Assembly (NCBI GenBank): GCA_937989665.1
Contig: CALKRN010000019.1
Span: 1-42,912, forward strand
Direction: 5' to 3'
Source of the DNA: an uncultured Desulfomicrobiaceae bacterium
GTDB taxonomy: Bacteria; Desulfobacterota; Desulfovibrionia; Desulfovibrionales; Desulfomicrobiaceae
DNA length: 42,912 bases
Positions 15,833-24,427 of this stretch are shown piece after piece. A program made the position numbers and the translations under genes. Below the pieces are notes generated by a model, which ran no database searches, was not told the DNA's origin, and saw nothing but the letters and a program-made list of their open reading frames with translations. Each line of letters starts with the position of its first letter. Position 1 is the stretch's first letter.

Positions 15833-15935
15833 GGGCATCCTTGGGGTAGAACGCAGCGACAGCAAGAATTTTTTATTGAGAATCGTTTGGGGCTTCAAGC
15901 GAAAATCCTGTAACAGTGCTACGATAATGAGTATA

Positions 15936-16583
15936 ATGAACACAATTGTCCGCATTGCCCCCGAGGCCATTGAGTCCTTGTCCATGGCCCGCATTGAAGC
16001 TGAGGTCGGTGAGCGCAAGGTGTTTGCCGGCGATGAGTGGCTTGTGGCGCGGCGGGTGGTGCATGCCTGTGCGGATTTCGATATCCTCCCGGCCTTGTGG
16101 TTCCATCCTCGGGCTGTGGCCGAGGGGGTGGCTGCCTTGCGTGCTGGGGGGACAATAGTCACCGACACCCACATGGCCCGGGTGGGGATCCCCCAACGCC
16201 GGCTTCGTCCGTTTGGGGCACAGGTGGTGTGTCTGCTGGGAGAAGAGCGGGTACGCCAGCGGGCCCAAACCCAAGGGATGACGCAGACCGCAGCAGCCAT
16301 GGAAATTGCCCTCGAAGAGGGCCTGGCAGAGGTCGTGGTCATTGGCAACGCGCCAACGGCCCTTCTCCGCCTGGTGGAATGCCTCGAGGCCGGGGCCCCT
16401 GTGCCTCGGCTCGTGGTGGCCATGCCGGTGGGTTTCGTCAATGCAGCGGAATCCAAGGAGCTTTTTTTGGGGCGTTGTCCTGAGGTCCCGAGTGTCGTGC
16501 TGCGTGGCCGCAAAGGAGGGTCTCCTTTGGCGGCCAGCGTCATCAATGCCTTGGCAGAGTTGGCCCTTGGCCAAAGTGGTTGA
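15936..16583 (+). CDS. cbiC: Precorrin-8X / cobalt-precorrin-8 methylmutase (CbiC/CobH)
   Basis: This 215-residue protein matches CbiC/CobH across its length. IEAEVG opens the domain, TIVTDTHMARVGI carries the catalytic His in the family position, and VVIGNAPTALLRL and VAMPVGFVNAAESKE are conserved substrate-site loops. The enzyme moves a methyl group from C-11 to C-12 to give (hydrogeno)cobyrinate in corrinoid synthesis. Two in-frame ATGs lie three codons apart (15927 and 15936) with no strong ribosome site; the second was chosen. No other cobalamin genes lie nearby and no cobalamin riboswitch was seen. The last twelve or so codons are repeated almost exactly about 74 bases downstream, outside the gene. 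Confidence 0.92.
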   Translation: MNTIVRIAPEAIESLSMARIEAEVGERKVFAGDEWLVARRVVHACADFDILPALWFHPRAVAEGVAALRAGGTIVTDTHMARVGIPQRRLRPFGAQVVCLLGEERVRQRAQTQGMTQTAAAMEIALEEGLAEVVVIGNAPTALLRLVECLEAGAPVPRLVVAMPVGFVNAAESKELFLGRCPEVPSVVLRGRKGGSPLAASVINALAELALGQSG

Positions 16584-16647
16584 CGAGGTTGCAAGTGTTG
16601 AGGCGTACGAGCGTCATCACTGTCTTGGCAGAGTTGGCCCTTGGTCA
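16537..16647 (+). repeat. 37-base direct repeat pair overlapping the end of cbiC
   Basis: Copy 1 (16537-16573) is inside the cbiC reading frame. Copy 2 (16611-16647) is intergenic, 74 bases later. By eye 34 of 37 positions agree, including an uninterrupted TTGGCAGAGTTGGCCCTTGG. TTGGC/GCCAA can form a small hairpin in copy 1. Confidence 0.85.
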
Positions 16648-16928
16648 TGCCCCTACCGCCCCATAATGTTGGGCCCCTCAAGAGCGGGATTTGGGACGGC
16701 TCTTGGGCCTGATCTGATATGGTGATGCCCCACATTGCGGCCGCGGTGGGCTAACCCACCCCCAAAACGAGAAGCCGTGTCTTTTTTGGTAATTGGCATG
16801 CCTTGCGATACAGCCGCCGTTCACGCAACCCACGATGAGAAGCCGTGTCTTTTCTGCCACGATGCGAAGTCCGCATTGTAGCCGCGTTTTCGGTTTGCTG
16901 AGTGCCAAGGCCCTTCTCGGTCTTTGTA
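16648..16928. repeat. Intergenic stretch with a second short repeat pair (GAGAAGCCGTGTCTTTT)
   Basis: GAGAAGCCGTGTCTTTT occurs at 16769 and again at 16837, 68 bases apart, each followed by TTG or CTG. A weaker echo (CACGATGCGAAGTCC) follows at about 16858. No gene is seen between cbiC and the ferredoxin gene, which run toward each other. No clear intrinsic terminator was identified for either gene. Confidence 0.7.
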
Positions 16929-17426
16929 CTAGCTCCCTTGAGGGTTGCGGATATGCTTAAGGATGCGGGCCTCGGCCAGTTCGGCACCTTCGGTTTTCAG
17001 GGCGGCAAGCTCTTCTTCGTCCACGTACTGGATGGCCCCACACGGGCACATTTCGGCGCATGCGGGAGGAAGGCCAATTTGGCGCCGCGGGGCACAGAGG
17101 TCGCATTTGGTGATCATAACACCCTTGTCCGTCTCGAGCATGGCCCCATACGGACAAGCGATAATGCAATTGCGGGTCTCGCAGCCGCGGCACAGTAAAT
17201 ATTGATGGATAACAGCGCCATCTTGATCGCGGACAATGGCTCCTCGTTTACAGGCCCGCATGCATTTAGGTTCTTCACAGTGGTGGCAATAGATGGGGAC
17301 CATAACGCCGTCGATGGTCCTGGTCATTTGGATGCGCGGCACGTCATACACAAATTTGCAGACGTATTCGCAGGTCTCGCAGCCAATGCACTTGCTGTAA
17401 TCCACGTAGAGGACTTTGCGACTCAT
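16929..17426 (-). CDS. Polyferredoxin-type electron transfer subunit, four [4Fe-4S] clusters (HycB/CooF-like)
   Basis: This 165-residue protein has four cysteine groups of the kind seen in DMSO reductase, HycB and CooF iron-sulfur subunits. They are CIGCETCEYVCKF, CHHCEEPKCMRACKRG, CRGCETRNCIIACPYG and CDLCAPRR with the later CAEMCPCGAI. It has no Tat signal and should be cytoplasmic. Its ATG overlaps the stop of the GltD-like flavoprotein gene by four bases, so the two probably form one NAD(P)-linked electron-transfer module. Such pairs occur in sulfate reducers and acetogens and may link ferredoxin, NAD(P)H and another partner. The partner enzyme is not encoded nearby, so the exact reaction stays open. 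Confidence 0.88.
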   Translation of the reverse strand: MSRKVLYVDYSKCIGCETCEYVCKFVYDVPRIQMTRTIDGVMVPIYCHHCEEPKCMRACKRGAIVRDQDGAVIHQYLLCRGCETRNCIIACPYGAMLETDKGVMITKCDLCAPRRQIGLPPACAEMCPCGAIQYVDEEELAALKTEGAELAEARILKHIRNPQGS

Positions 17427-18487
17427 GAGCGTCTCCTGCCTTCGTCATTGGCCACAAGATCGTCGTAGGGGTAGGCATCGAGGCGATTTTGAGCCTTGAG
17501 GTCGAGCCAATTGGCAAGCGATCGGGCGGCCTTTAGGCCGCTATAGACGGCCTTGCCGATTTTGCTTGGCCCGGTGAGGGCGTCTCCTGCGACAAAGACG
17601 TTTTCGATATCTGTCATGTGGAGCCAGCGCACCTCGCCTTTGCGGACGTTTTCGATTCCCAATTCTCGGGCAAAAGGGGGAGTCGCGATTTCGCCGATGG
17701 CCGTAATGACAAGGTCCGCTGGCACCGTGATGGACTCTTGGGTTTTGGCATCCACCAGCTCCACCCCCGTGACTTGGGTATCGCCAAGGATACGCACTGG
17801 GGTGACTCGTTCGTGCCAGATTACCCCAAGGGCCTTGAGGCGTTCAATTTCATAGGACCCGCAGGGGGCCTCCTTGGCGGTACGGCGGTACAGGTGGTGG
17901 ACCGTGGCGGCGCCAAGGCGCAGGGCGCTATGGGCCACGTCCACGGCTGAGTGTCCGGCACCGATAACGGCCACGACCTTGCCCGTGACATCCGCCGGTT
18001 GCGCCCCAGGGACGCAGTAGTGGGCGGCACGGATGGGGAAGAGGAATTCCAACCCCGAATACACCCCAGGAAGGTCCTCACCAGGGATGCCGAGCTTGCG
18101 CGATTTCCAGGCCCCCGTGCAGATGATGGAGGCATCGTGGCGTTTGACGATCTCGCCTAGTCCTAGCACTTCCCGGCAGAAATGGTCGCCTTCTTCTTCA
18201 AAAAGAGGGGCAGAGCAGCAGATTTTGGTGTGGCTTTGGAAGATGACCCCAAATTGGCGCTCCATGCGGCGAATACCCTGCTCGAGGCGGTCTTTAGGGA
18301 TGCGATGGCCAGGAATACCAAAACGCATTAGCCCGCCTGGCTTGGGGAGTTTATCGTACACCGTCACCTGGTAGCCAAGGCAGGAAAGATAGCCCGCGGC
18401 GGCAAGTCCTGAAGGGCCAGCCCCGACGATGCCGACACTGCGGCCATTGGGAGGGGCCGGTTCTTTGCAGAGGAAGTTGAAGTTCAT
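17423..18487 (-). CDS. GltD-like NAD(P)-dependent flavoprotein oxidoreductase
   Basis: This 354-residue protein resembles the flavin domain of the glutamate synthase small subunit. It has an FAD-binding GIVGAGPSGLAAAGYL near residue 20 and PGGLMRFGIPGHRIPKD. A second dinucleotide motif VAVIGAGHSAVDVAHSAL lies near 190, for NAD(P)H. DIENVFVAGDALTGPSKIGK is the C-terminal FAD motif. The usual N-terminal iron-sulfur domain of GltD is missing and is replaced by the separate polyferredoxin encoded next. The ATG at 18487 is preceded by GAGGAGG at a good distance, so upstream in-frame codons were excluded. No glutamate synthase large subunit gene is present, so glutamate synthesis is unlikely. Transfer between NAD(P)H and ferredoxin is more probable. 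Confidence 0.88.
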   Translation of the reverse strand: MNFNFLCKEPAPPNGRSVGIVGAGPSGLAAAGYLSCLGYQVTVYDKLPKPGGLMRFGIPGHRIPKDRLEQGIRRMERQFGVIFQSHTKICCSAPLFEEEGDHFCREVLGLGEIVKRHDASIICTGAWKSRKLGIPGEDLPGVYSGLEFLFPIRAAHYCVPGAQPADVTGKVVAVIGAGHSAVDVAHSALRLGAATVHHLYRRTAKEAPCGSYEIERLKALGVIWHERVTPVRILGDTQVTGVELVDAKTQESITVPADLVITAIGEIATPPFARELGIENVRKGEVRWLHMTDIENVFVAGDALTGPSKIGKAVYSGLKAARSLANWLDLKAQNRLDAYPYDDLVANDEGRRRS

Positions 18488-18513
18488 GCGAGACCTCCTC
18501 GAGGGGTCTTTTC

Positions 18514-18653
18514 CCATGGACCAAGCGTCCTTCCCTTTTTGAGTGGGATACGAAAAGGACACAGAAGATGGGTATAAGAAGGCCATGGTCCCAGGGTTTG
18601 CCTTTTGCTGGTGCTGCACCCGATGGGAAGCGAAAGACTCGGCGAAAGACTCG
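18514..18653. repeat. Weak repeat pair and a 12-base tandem duplication upstream of the GltD-like gene
   Basis: CCATGG-containing segments at 18514 and 18583 (69 bases apart) share a degenerate flank. Separately, GCGAAAGACTCG occurs twice in perfect tandem at 18630-18641 and 18642-18653. The stretch separates the GltD-like gene from the end of the TPR gene and should hold the promoter of the former. Confidence 0.5.
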
Positions 18654-18700
18654 AAGAATGGAAGTACCTAACGTCCATAAAGGGAGGGGCTCGAGGTCTT

Positions 18701-19516
18701 TTATGACGAGGCGCGTTGGGCGAGTTGTTTTTCAGCAAATAGACGCATCTTGCGCGCTTCTTCAAAAGCTGGGTTGAGCTGCAGCGCCTTATCGGCGCAC
18801 TCCATCGCCCGTTTCCATTGGCGCATATCGAGATAGACCCGACCAAGATTAAAATGGAGGTATTCGTCTTTGGGGGCGCGCTCTAGGGCGTGGATGTAGC
18901 AGGCCTCGGCCTCTTCGAGGTGTCCAGCCTTGCGCAGGGTCATGGCCAATTTGTTGAAGATGTGGGCTGAGTCAGGGTTTTGGGCGTGGGCTTCCTTGAG
19001 GAGAGTAATGGCCAGATCAAACAGGCCATGTTCCAAGAAGAGGTCCGCAATGCTCACCTTGAGGTCTGTATCGTGAGGCGCGGTCTCCACCACCCGGCGG
19101 GCGGCCCGATCCGCCTCCGTGGCGTTTCCTGCGGCGGCAGCTTGCTCCAGTTTGGCCCACAGGTCGCGGCGTTTCGCCTCGATGGATTGGAGGCTTTCTT
19201 CGAGCTCTTCGTGGAAGTTTTCCTGGAGAAAGGCGTAGAGATCAGTCAGAGACTGGGCCAGTTCTTTTTCTTGGCCAGGCTTGTAGTTGATCTGGAGGGG
19301 ATAGATCTTTTTGAGTCCCTGGTCATTGGCGAGAAAATAGGCCGATTTGTCCAATGCCTCTTGAAAGGCCTTGAATTCGTGCTTGAGGAGCTGAGCGCGC
19401 AGCACAAACTGGGTCGCCTCGAGGAGATTGCGTACCGCTGAGAGGAGTTTGCCCTGCTTGAGCAGGCCATAAACATCGTTGAGCTGCTTTTTGGCCTTGA
19501 GGACATCGGCGGACAT
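18701..19516 (-). CDS. Tetratricopeptide repeat protein
   Basis: This 271-residue protein starts at an ATG with an ideal GGAGGT ribosome site. The N-terminal 100 residues are predicted helical (AKKQLNDVYGLLKQGKLLSA and similar). From about residue 150 there are three to four TPR-like units, for example DLFLEHGLFDLAITLLKEAH, LRKAGHLEEAEACYIHALE and LGRVYLDMRQWKRAMECADK. No signal peptide is visible, so it is probably a cytoplasmic scaffold. It is the last gene of the operon that carries carA, kdsB and waaA, following carA by about 14 bases. The role is unknown; similar TPR proteins are common in Desulfovibrionales. Confidence 0.8.
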   Translation of the reverse strand: MSADVLKAKKQLNDVYGLLKQGKLLSAVRNLLEATQFVLRAQLLKHEFKAFQEALDKSAYFLANDQGLKKIYPLQINYKPGQEKELAQSLTDLYAFLQENFHEELEESLQSIEAKRRDLWAKLEQAAAAGNATEADRAARRVVETAPHDTDLKVSIADLFLEHGLFDLAITLLKEAHAQNPDSAHIFNKLAMTLRKAGHLEEAEACYIHALERAPKDEYLHFNLGRVYLDMRQWKRAMECADKALQLNPAFEEARKMRLFAEKQLAQRASS

Positions 19517-19530
19517 GGGACCTCCTTGAC

Positions 19531-20739
19531 TTAGACAGGGGCGCCGGTTTCCAGCATGCGGGTAAATCGGGGGAAAAAGGCGTGGCAATCGTGGGGACCA
19601 GGTCCAGCCTCGGGGTGATGCTGAACACAGAAAATGGGCCGTTCTCGATGCCGGAAACCTTCCAGAGTCCGATCATTGAGGTTGATATGGGTCTGCTCCA
19701 GGAAGTCGAGTCCGGAGATGTCCACACAAAACCCGTGATTTTGCGAAGAGATGTCGATCTTGCCCGTGGCAAGGTCCTGGACCGGATGGTTGAGTCCGTG
19801 GTGGCCGAACTTGAGCTTGAAGCTGGTGCCGCCCAGGGCGATGCCCAGCAATTGGTGGCCAAGACAGATGCCCGCCACGGGAAAGCGCTGGCAGAGGTGG
19901 CGGATAATGGCGATCTCCTCGGTGAGGGCGGCAGGGTCGCCTGGGCCGTTGGAGAGAAAGACGCCGTGGGGGGCCAGGCGTTCCACGGCGTCGGCGGGGA
20001 ACCGTGGTGGTACGGCGAGGACGGTCATGTCTTGGGCAGCCAAAAGGCGCAGGATGTTCCATTTGATGCCAAAGTCATAGACCACCACCCGGAATCGTCC
20101 TCCTTCGGGCCAACGGGGCAGGCCGTGGGCATCGAGGTCTGCGGGTTGCGGGCCTCGGGGAGTCCAGATGTAGGGTGTTTGCGGGGCGACCTGGTCGGCA
20201 AGGGCCGCGCCTTCCATGGGCGGGAGGCTGCGGGCTTTGTCCACGAGGGTGTCGGGGTCCTCCACCGCCGTGGAGATGACCCCGCGCATCGCCCCATGGA
20301 TGCGGATGTGGCGGGTGAGTGCCCGGGTATCGAGGCCTTCAATGCCCATGACACCGTGGCGGGCAAGATAGTGGGGCAGGCTTTCAGTTGCTCGCCAGTT
20401 GGACGGGACTTTGCAACACTCGCGCACGATGAAGGCCGCGCAATGCACCCGACTCGACTCCACGTCTTCGGGGTTGACCCCGTAATTGCCAATGTGCGGT
20501 GAGGTCATGACCACCATTTGGCCGCAGTAAGAGGGGTCGGTGAGGACCTCTTGGTAGCCGGTCATGCCGGTATTGAAGATGACCTCTCCGCCCGCTTCGC
20601 CCGGGCCGGTAAAGGAGGTGCCAGAAAAGAGGGTGCCATCTTCGAGGGCCAGGATGGCCTTGATGGGTTCGGGGGTTAAGGCCAACGCACTCAAACGAGG
20701 GGGGAGCGGGCCATTTTGGGGAGTGACAAAAGGATTCAT
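19531..20739 (-). CDS. carA: Carbamoyl-phosphate synthase small (glutaminase) subunit
   Basis: This 402-residue class I glutamine amidotransferase has an N-terminal CPSase small domain ([33 protein letters not shown]) and a C-terminal glutaminase. The nucleophile lies in [12 protein letters not shown], and the His-Glu pair in [13 protein letters not shown]. It releases ammonia from glutamine for carbamoyl phosphate, used in pyrimidine and arginine synthesis. The ATG at 20739 overlaps the kdsB stop by four bases. The carB partner is not in the window. Placement of carA inside an LPS/peptidoglycan operon between kdsB and a TPR gene is unusual compared with the common carAB pair. Confidence 0.95.
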   Translation of the reverse strand: MNPFVTPQNGPLPPRLSALALTPEPIKAILALEDGTLFSGTSFTGPGEAGGEVIFNTGMTGYQEVLTDPSYCGQMVVMTSPHIGNYGVNPEDVESSRVHCAAFIVRECCKVPSNWRATESLPHYLARHGVMGIEGLDTRALTRHIRIHGAMRGVISTAVEDPDTLVDKARSLPPMEGAALADQVAPQTPYIWTPRGPQPADLDAHGLPRWPEGGRFRVVVYDFGIKWNILRLLAAQDMTVLAVPPRFPADAVERLAPHGVFLSNGPGDPAALTEEIAIIRHLCQRFPVAGICLGHQLLGIALGGTSFKLKFGHHGLNHPVQDLATGKIDISSQNHGFCVDISGLDFLEQTHINLNDRTLEGFRHRERPIFCVQHHPEAGPGPHDCHAFFPRFTRMLETGAPV

Positions 20740-21467
20740 GGGTGCTGCTCGTCGAGGATGCGGGTTACGGTGGCAATGTCTTCTGGTCGGTCCACTCCAA
20801 AGCTGGCGTGCAAGGTAAGTGCGACGTGGATGGGGATGCCAGCTTCCAGGAGACGCAGTTGCTCGAGGCATTCGGTGCGCTCCAAGGGACTTTGGCCCAG
20901 CTCGCTAAACTTTTCAAGGACAGGAAAGCGGAATCCATAGAGTCCGATGTGGCCGAGGTACTGTGCCTGGGCATCTCGTCCGTAGGGGATGGGAGCTCGG
21001 GAAAAATAGAGGGCTCGGCCATCGGGGGTACGGACGACCTTGACGAGGTCGGGCTGCTGCGCCTCTTCAGGGGGGATAGGGCGGGCTAGGGTGGTGACGG
21101 CCACTGCCGGGGAGGCAAAGGGCTCCACCAGGGCATCGAGCATTTGCGGGTGGAGGAGGGGCTCGTCTCCTTGGACGTTGAGGACAATGGTAGTGTCTTT
21201 CGCGCCGAGGAGGCGGGCGGCCTCAAGGACGCGGTCTGTGCCGCTGGGGTGGTCGGCGCGGGTGAGCACGACAGGGATCTGGAGGGTTTGGGCCACAGTG
21301 GCAATCCGTTCGTCATCAGTTGCCAGGACTACCTGGCGGACACTGCGGCTTTGGGCTGCCCGTGTCGCCACGTGCCAGAACATGGGTTTGCCGCGGATAA
21401 GGGCGAGGGGTTTTCCAGGAAAACGGCTACTTTGGTAGCGGGCTGGGATGATGGCTAGGACGTCCAT
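20736..21467 (-). CDS. kdsB: CMP-Kdo synthetase (3-deoxy-manno-octulosonate cytidylyltransferase)
   Basis: This 243-residue protein has the KdsB signature: [18 protein letters not shown] at the N-terminus binds CTP, VVLATDD and [14 protein letters not shown] follow, then [12 protein letters not shown]. Near the end [11 protein letters not shown] and HIGLYGFR are conserved substrate loops. It activates Kdo for transfer to lipid A. The ATG at 21467 gives the standard start although the frame continues upstream; GGAAA lies just before it. It is followed by carA with a four-base overlap and preceded by waaA, which uses its product. Confidence 0.95.
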   Translation of the reverse strand: MDVLAIIPARYQSSRFPGKPLALIRGKPMFWHVATRAAQSRSVRQVVLATDDERIATVAQTLQIPVVLTRADHPSGTDRVLEAARLLGAKDTTIVLNVQGDEPLLHPQMLDALVEPFASPAVAVTTLARPIPPEEAQQPDLVKVVRTPDGRALYFSRAPIPYGRDAQAQYLGHIGLYGFRFPVLEKFSELGQSPLERTECLEQLRLLEAGIPIHVALTLHASFGVDRPEDIATVTRILDEQHP

Positions 21468-21505
21468 GGCATTTCCTGCACAGGATGGTGTTGCGGCAAA
21501 AGCCG

Positions 21506-22759
21506 TTACGGCGTGGCTCTGTTTTGGGGAACGGGGGCTGGTCGGCAGGGGTGTACCAAGGGGCTCAGAAGAGCAGCAATGGATTTGGCACCATGGCCGC
21601 GCTCGGCGATGGCCTGGGCAAAGGCAGTACGGACTTCGGCGCGAGGTGGAGCCGGCTCCAGGAGGGCGGCGGCAATGGCTTGGGGGCGCGAGGCCACTGT
21701 GACCAAGCGCTGCACCAGGTCCTCGCCGACCCAGGCGAAGTGCTCCCAATGGGGACCAATGACCGGGAGCACGCCTTGGGCCAGGGGCTCAAGAAAATTA
21801 TGGCCTCCGCCGACCAGCGTTCCGCCCACAAAGGCCCGGTGGGCAAGGGCGTAGGCAGCGCGCAGTTCTCCAAACCCATCGGCCAGCAGGACTTCCCCAG
21901 GGAGAAGCGGGATCTCTTGGGATCGCCGCCGGAAAGGGAGCGCAGCAGCTTTCAGATGGCGTTCCCAGGCGGCCACACGATGGAGATGTCGAGGAAAGAG
22001 GAGGACCCCTGCTGTGGGTGCAGCGTGTCGAAGGGCGTGGATGAGCTGAACAACCTGGGGTTCTTCTTCGGCCCGCACCGAGCCCAAGACAAGGATGGGA
22101 TGGCAGGCGGCCACAAGGCGAGCGAGGGCCGAAGGAGGCGTGTCCAGCATGGGATCCAGGGCGAGGGCAAATTTGAGGCTCGGGACGACCTGAACCTTGG
22201 CTGCAGGGAAGAGGGTGGCAAAGCGGGCGGCATCGGCAGGGCTGACGGCGGCTACCAGCTGAGGAGCGTTGGGGCGAAGCCAAGGGGCAAGGCGCAGGAG
22301 GCGGGCAAAGGAGCGGCGGGTCATGCGTGCGCTCACTACGGCCACCGGGATGCCTTGGCGTTGGCAAGCAAACAGGAATCCTGGCCAGAGTTCGGTTTCG
22401 AGCAGGACGACGGCGCGGGGGGTGGCTTGCCGGAGAAGGCGGCCAATGATGGCAGGATGGTCCCAGGGTTGGTGGCGCACTACAAGTTCGATGCCGTGAC
22501 CAGAGGCGGTTGGCACGAGGCCGTTGAGGATGTCGAACCCTTGGTCGGTGGTGGCGGTGGCGAGCACGCGCAAGGGGGCGGGCAGCGCAGCGAGCAGCGG
22601 TTCCACCAGGCGGCACTCGCCGGCAGAGGCGGCTTGGATCCACAGGTCACACCGGGGCACGGCCCGCAGCCCGAGCCGCTCCTGCCACCCCTGACGGAGG
22701 CGCGGATGGAGAAGAAGTGGGGCTGCCAGGGTGGCAAGGAGGGCATAGAGGCGATTCAT
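21506..22759 (-). CDS. waaA: Kdo transferase (WaaA/KdtA)
   Basis: This 417-residue GT30 transferase adds Kdo residues to lipid IV-A at the inner membrane. An N-terminal hydrophobic helix ([12 protein letters not shown]) anchors it, followed by [20 protein letters not shown], the WaaA block with the conserved Glu, then [17 protein letters not shown]. Later, [13 protein letters not shown] and a C-terminal [19 protein letters not shown] with [10 protein letters not shown] match the donor site. It lies between ddl and kdsB on the same strand, so CMP-Kdo synthesis and Kdo transfer are co-transcribed. The ribosome site is weak. The number of Kdo units it adds cannot be predicted. Confidence 0.93.
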   Translation of the reverse strand: MNRLYALLATLAAPLLLHPRLRQGWQERLGLRAVPRCDLWIQAASAGECRLVEPLLAALPAPLRVLATATTDQGFDILNGLVPTASGHGIELVVRHQPWDHPAIIGRLLRQATPRAVVLLETELWPGFLFACQRQGIPVAVVSARMTRRSFARLLRLAPWLRPNAPQLVAAVSPADAARFATLFPAAKVQVVPSLKFALALDPMLDTPPSALARLVAACHPILVLGSVRAEEEPQVVQLIHALRHAAPTAGVLLFPRHLHRVAAWERHLKAAALPFRRRSQEIPLLPGEVLLADGFGELRAAYALAHRAFVGGTLVGGGHNFLEPLAQGVLPVIGPHWEHFAWVGEDLVQRLVTVASRPQAIAAALLEPAPPRAEVRTAFAQAIAERGHGAKSIAALLSPLVHPCRPAPVPQNRATP

Positions 22760-22823
22760 CGGGTGTGGTAGGCAGATTGAGGGTTGGTCCTTTGCTGGGG
22801 CGCAGTTCGTACGGGGCGACGGT

Positions 22824-23732
22824 TTATCGGCTTTTGCGCATCCCCAGGCGGATGAGTTCTTCGAGGAGGGCTTCGAAGGAGAGGCCTACGGCCAGGGCCT
22901 CTTGAGGCAAAAGGCTGGTGGCGGTCATCCCGGGCAAGGTATTGGTTTCCAGCAACCATAAGGCCCCCCTTCCATCGAGCAGAAAATCCGAGCGGCTATA
23001 ATCGGCCAGGCCAAGGGCCTGGTGGGCGGCCAGGGCCATGTCCTGGAGGGCGTGCGTGATGGCTGCGTCCACAGGTGCTGGGCAGATCTCGTCGCTTGCC
23101 CCCGGCAGGTATTTGCTCGTGTAGTCGAAAAAGGACCTGGCCTTGGGGCGGATGAGGATGGGCGGCAGGGTGTGTCCCTCCAGGACCCCGCAGGTGAGTT
23201 CGGTGCCGTGGATAGCAGTCTCGGCTAGGAGGTCCTGGCCCGCTAGCTCTGGCTGGGCGAGGGCCGCCATAAGTTCGGCATCATTGGCGACAATGGCCAC
23301 GCCGATGCTTGAACCACCTCGGTTGGGCTTGAGCACGAGGGGGTAGGGCAACCGCGGTCGCCAGGAAGGGATGCGGCTGGCAGGGACAAGTTCCCAGGCC
23401 GGGGTCGGCAGTTTTGCCCGCTGGAAGACGGCCTTGGCTGCGGCTTTGTCGAGGGCCAGGAGGGACCCCCGAGGTCCAGCTCCTTGGTAGGGGAGGGGGA
23501 TGGTTTCCAGGAGGGCTTGGATAATGCCATCTTCCCCTGGGGCACCATGGAGGTTGAGAAAGGCGAAGTCCTGGCCGCCTGCGGCCTCGAAGAGACCGTG
23601 GAGCCCGCCTTCGGGGTCAAAACGCCGCACCCGGTGGCCCAGGCGGCGAAGGGCGGCTTCGATCTGTTCAGCCCCCCGGAGGGAGACCTCACGCTCCGAC
23701 GACCAACCGCCGGCAATCAAAAGGATATTCAT
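22824..23732 (-). CDS. ddl: D-alanine--D-alanine ligase
   Basis: This 302-residue ATP-grasp ligase makes D-Ala-D-Ala for peptidoglycan. It opens with LIAGGWSSEREVSLRGAEQI, has FLNLHGAPGEDGIIQ and LPYPLVLKPNRGGSSIGVAI (the ATP-grasp loop). Towards the end ADYSRSDFLLD and WLLETNTLPGMTATSLLPQE carry the Mg-binding residues. The length is that of a Ddl without extra domains. The ATG at 23732 lies 44 bases inside the end of the preceding HD-domain gene. A GGAG lies about nine bases upstream. The frame extends much further upstream, but those codons overlap the HD gene and lack family similarity. Confidence 0.94.
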   Translation of the reverse strand: MNILLIAGGWSSEREVSLRGAEQIEAALRRLGHRVRRFDPEGGLHGLFEAAGGQDFAFLNLHGAPGEDGIIQALLETIPLPYQGAGPRGSLLALDKAAAKAVFQRAKLPTPAWELVPASRIPSWRPRLPYPLVLKPNRGGSSIGVAIVANDAELMAALAQPELAGQDLLAETAIHGTELTCGVLEGHTLPPILIRPKARSFFDYTSKYLPGASDEICPAPVDAAITHALQDMALAAHQALGLADYSRSDFLLDGRGALWLLETNTLPGMTATSLLPQEALAVGLSFEALLEELIRLGMRKSR

Positions 23733-24309
23733 GGAGAGGAACTCCGAGATAGTGGCTGAGGATGTTTTCGAGTTCCCGCGCTTGCCTCCAAGTGCGGTGG
23801 ATATGCTCCCGGCTTTGCGGGGTGTGGCCATAGCGATGGAGGAAATCGGTGAAGCGCTCTTCCACAGAGACGATTTCTTCGTGGCGCACCCGTTTGTCGC
23901 TGTAGGACACGGCCAGAGGCACAAAGTGTGCCTGAGGGTCCAAGGGTCCGGGCCAGTACACGTGGTGGAGGACCCCTTGGGCAAGGCGCGGGTTGCTGGT
24001 GCACTCCATGGCCCAGGCCGCGCCAACCTGACAGTGGTTGCCACCGTGGGCAATGCAGTAGGTCTTGCCGAGGTCATGGAGGAGGGCGGAGGCGCGCACG
24101 AGGCGTACCGTGTCGTGAGGGGGCATGTCTGGGGCGATCTGATGCCCGGCTGCCACGGCGAGCTCGGCGAGCTGGGTGGCCACGGCAGCCACAAGGGCGC
24201 TGTGGCGGCGGATATGCGGGAGCATGGCATAGGCCTCCCACCAAGCGTGGCATTGCTCATCGGTGGGAAGAAGCCCCGAGGGAGGGGAAGGGATGGCAAA
24301 GAGGTCCAT
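23689..24309 (-). CDS. HD-domain phosphohydrolase
   Basis: This 206-residue protein has the metal-binding HD motif in SALLHDLGKTY at about residue 77-87, with an upstream His in LPHIRRHSALVAAVA and a downstream histidine pair in VLHHVYWPG. This is the HD/PDEase fold, usually acting on nucleotides or phosphoesters. It is the first gene of the minus-strand operon that continues with ddl, waaA, kdsB, carA and the TPR gene, and it overlaps ddl by 44 bases. It is divergent from hypD, with 118 bases between the starts. Similar proteins in sulfate reducers are annotated only as HD proteins. The substrate is unknown. Confidence 0.85.
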   Translation of the reverse strand: MDLFAIPSPPSGLLPTDEQCHAWWEAYAMLPHIRRHSALVAAVATQLAELAVAAGHQIAPDMPPHDTVRLVRASALLHDLGKTYCIAHGGNHCQVGAAWAMECTSNPRLAQGVLHHVYWPGPLDPQAHFVPLAVSYSDKRVRHEEIVSVEERFTDFLHRYGHTPQSREHIHRTWRQARELENILSHYLGVPLHEYPFDCRRLVVGA

Positions 24310-24427
24310 GGGGTGTTCGCAGGCTCTGGGAGTTGAGACGGTGCGGTTGACAGTGAAGTGAAACGGCCCTTAGCAGGAGCGCCGGTAAAAGCCAACGCCC
24401 AACCCTGTGCCATGGATGGAGGTTGCC

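Noticed and set aside
15833..16735. N-terminal extension of the nitrilase-like frame to a 527-residue protein
   Set aside because: The added part runs antisense through cbiC, is low in similarity to any family, and the AAGGA-supported start at 15832 fits the fold.
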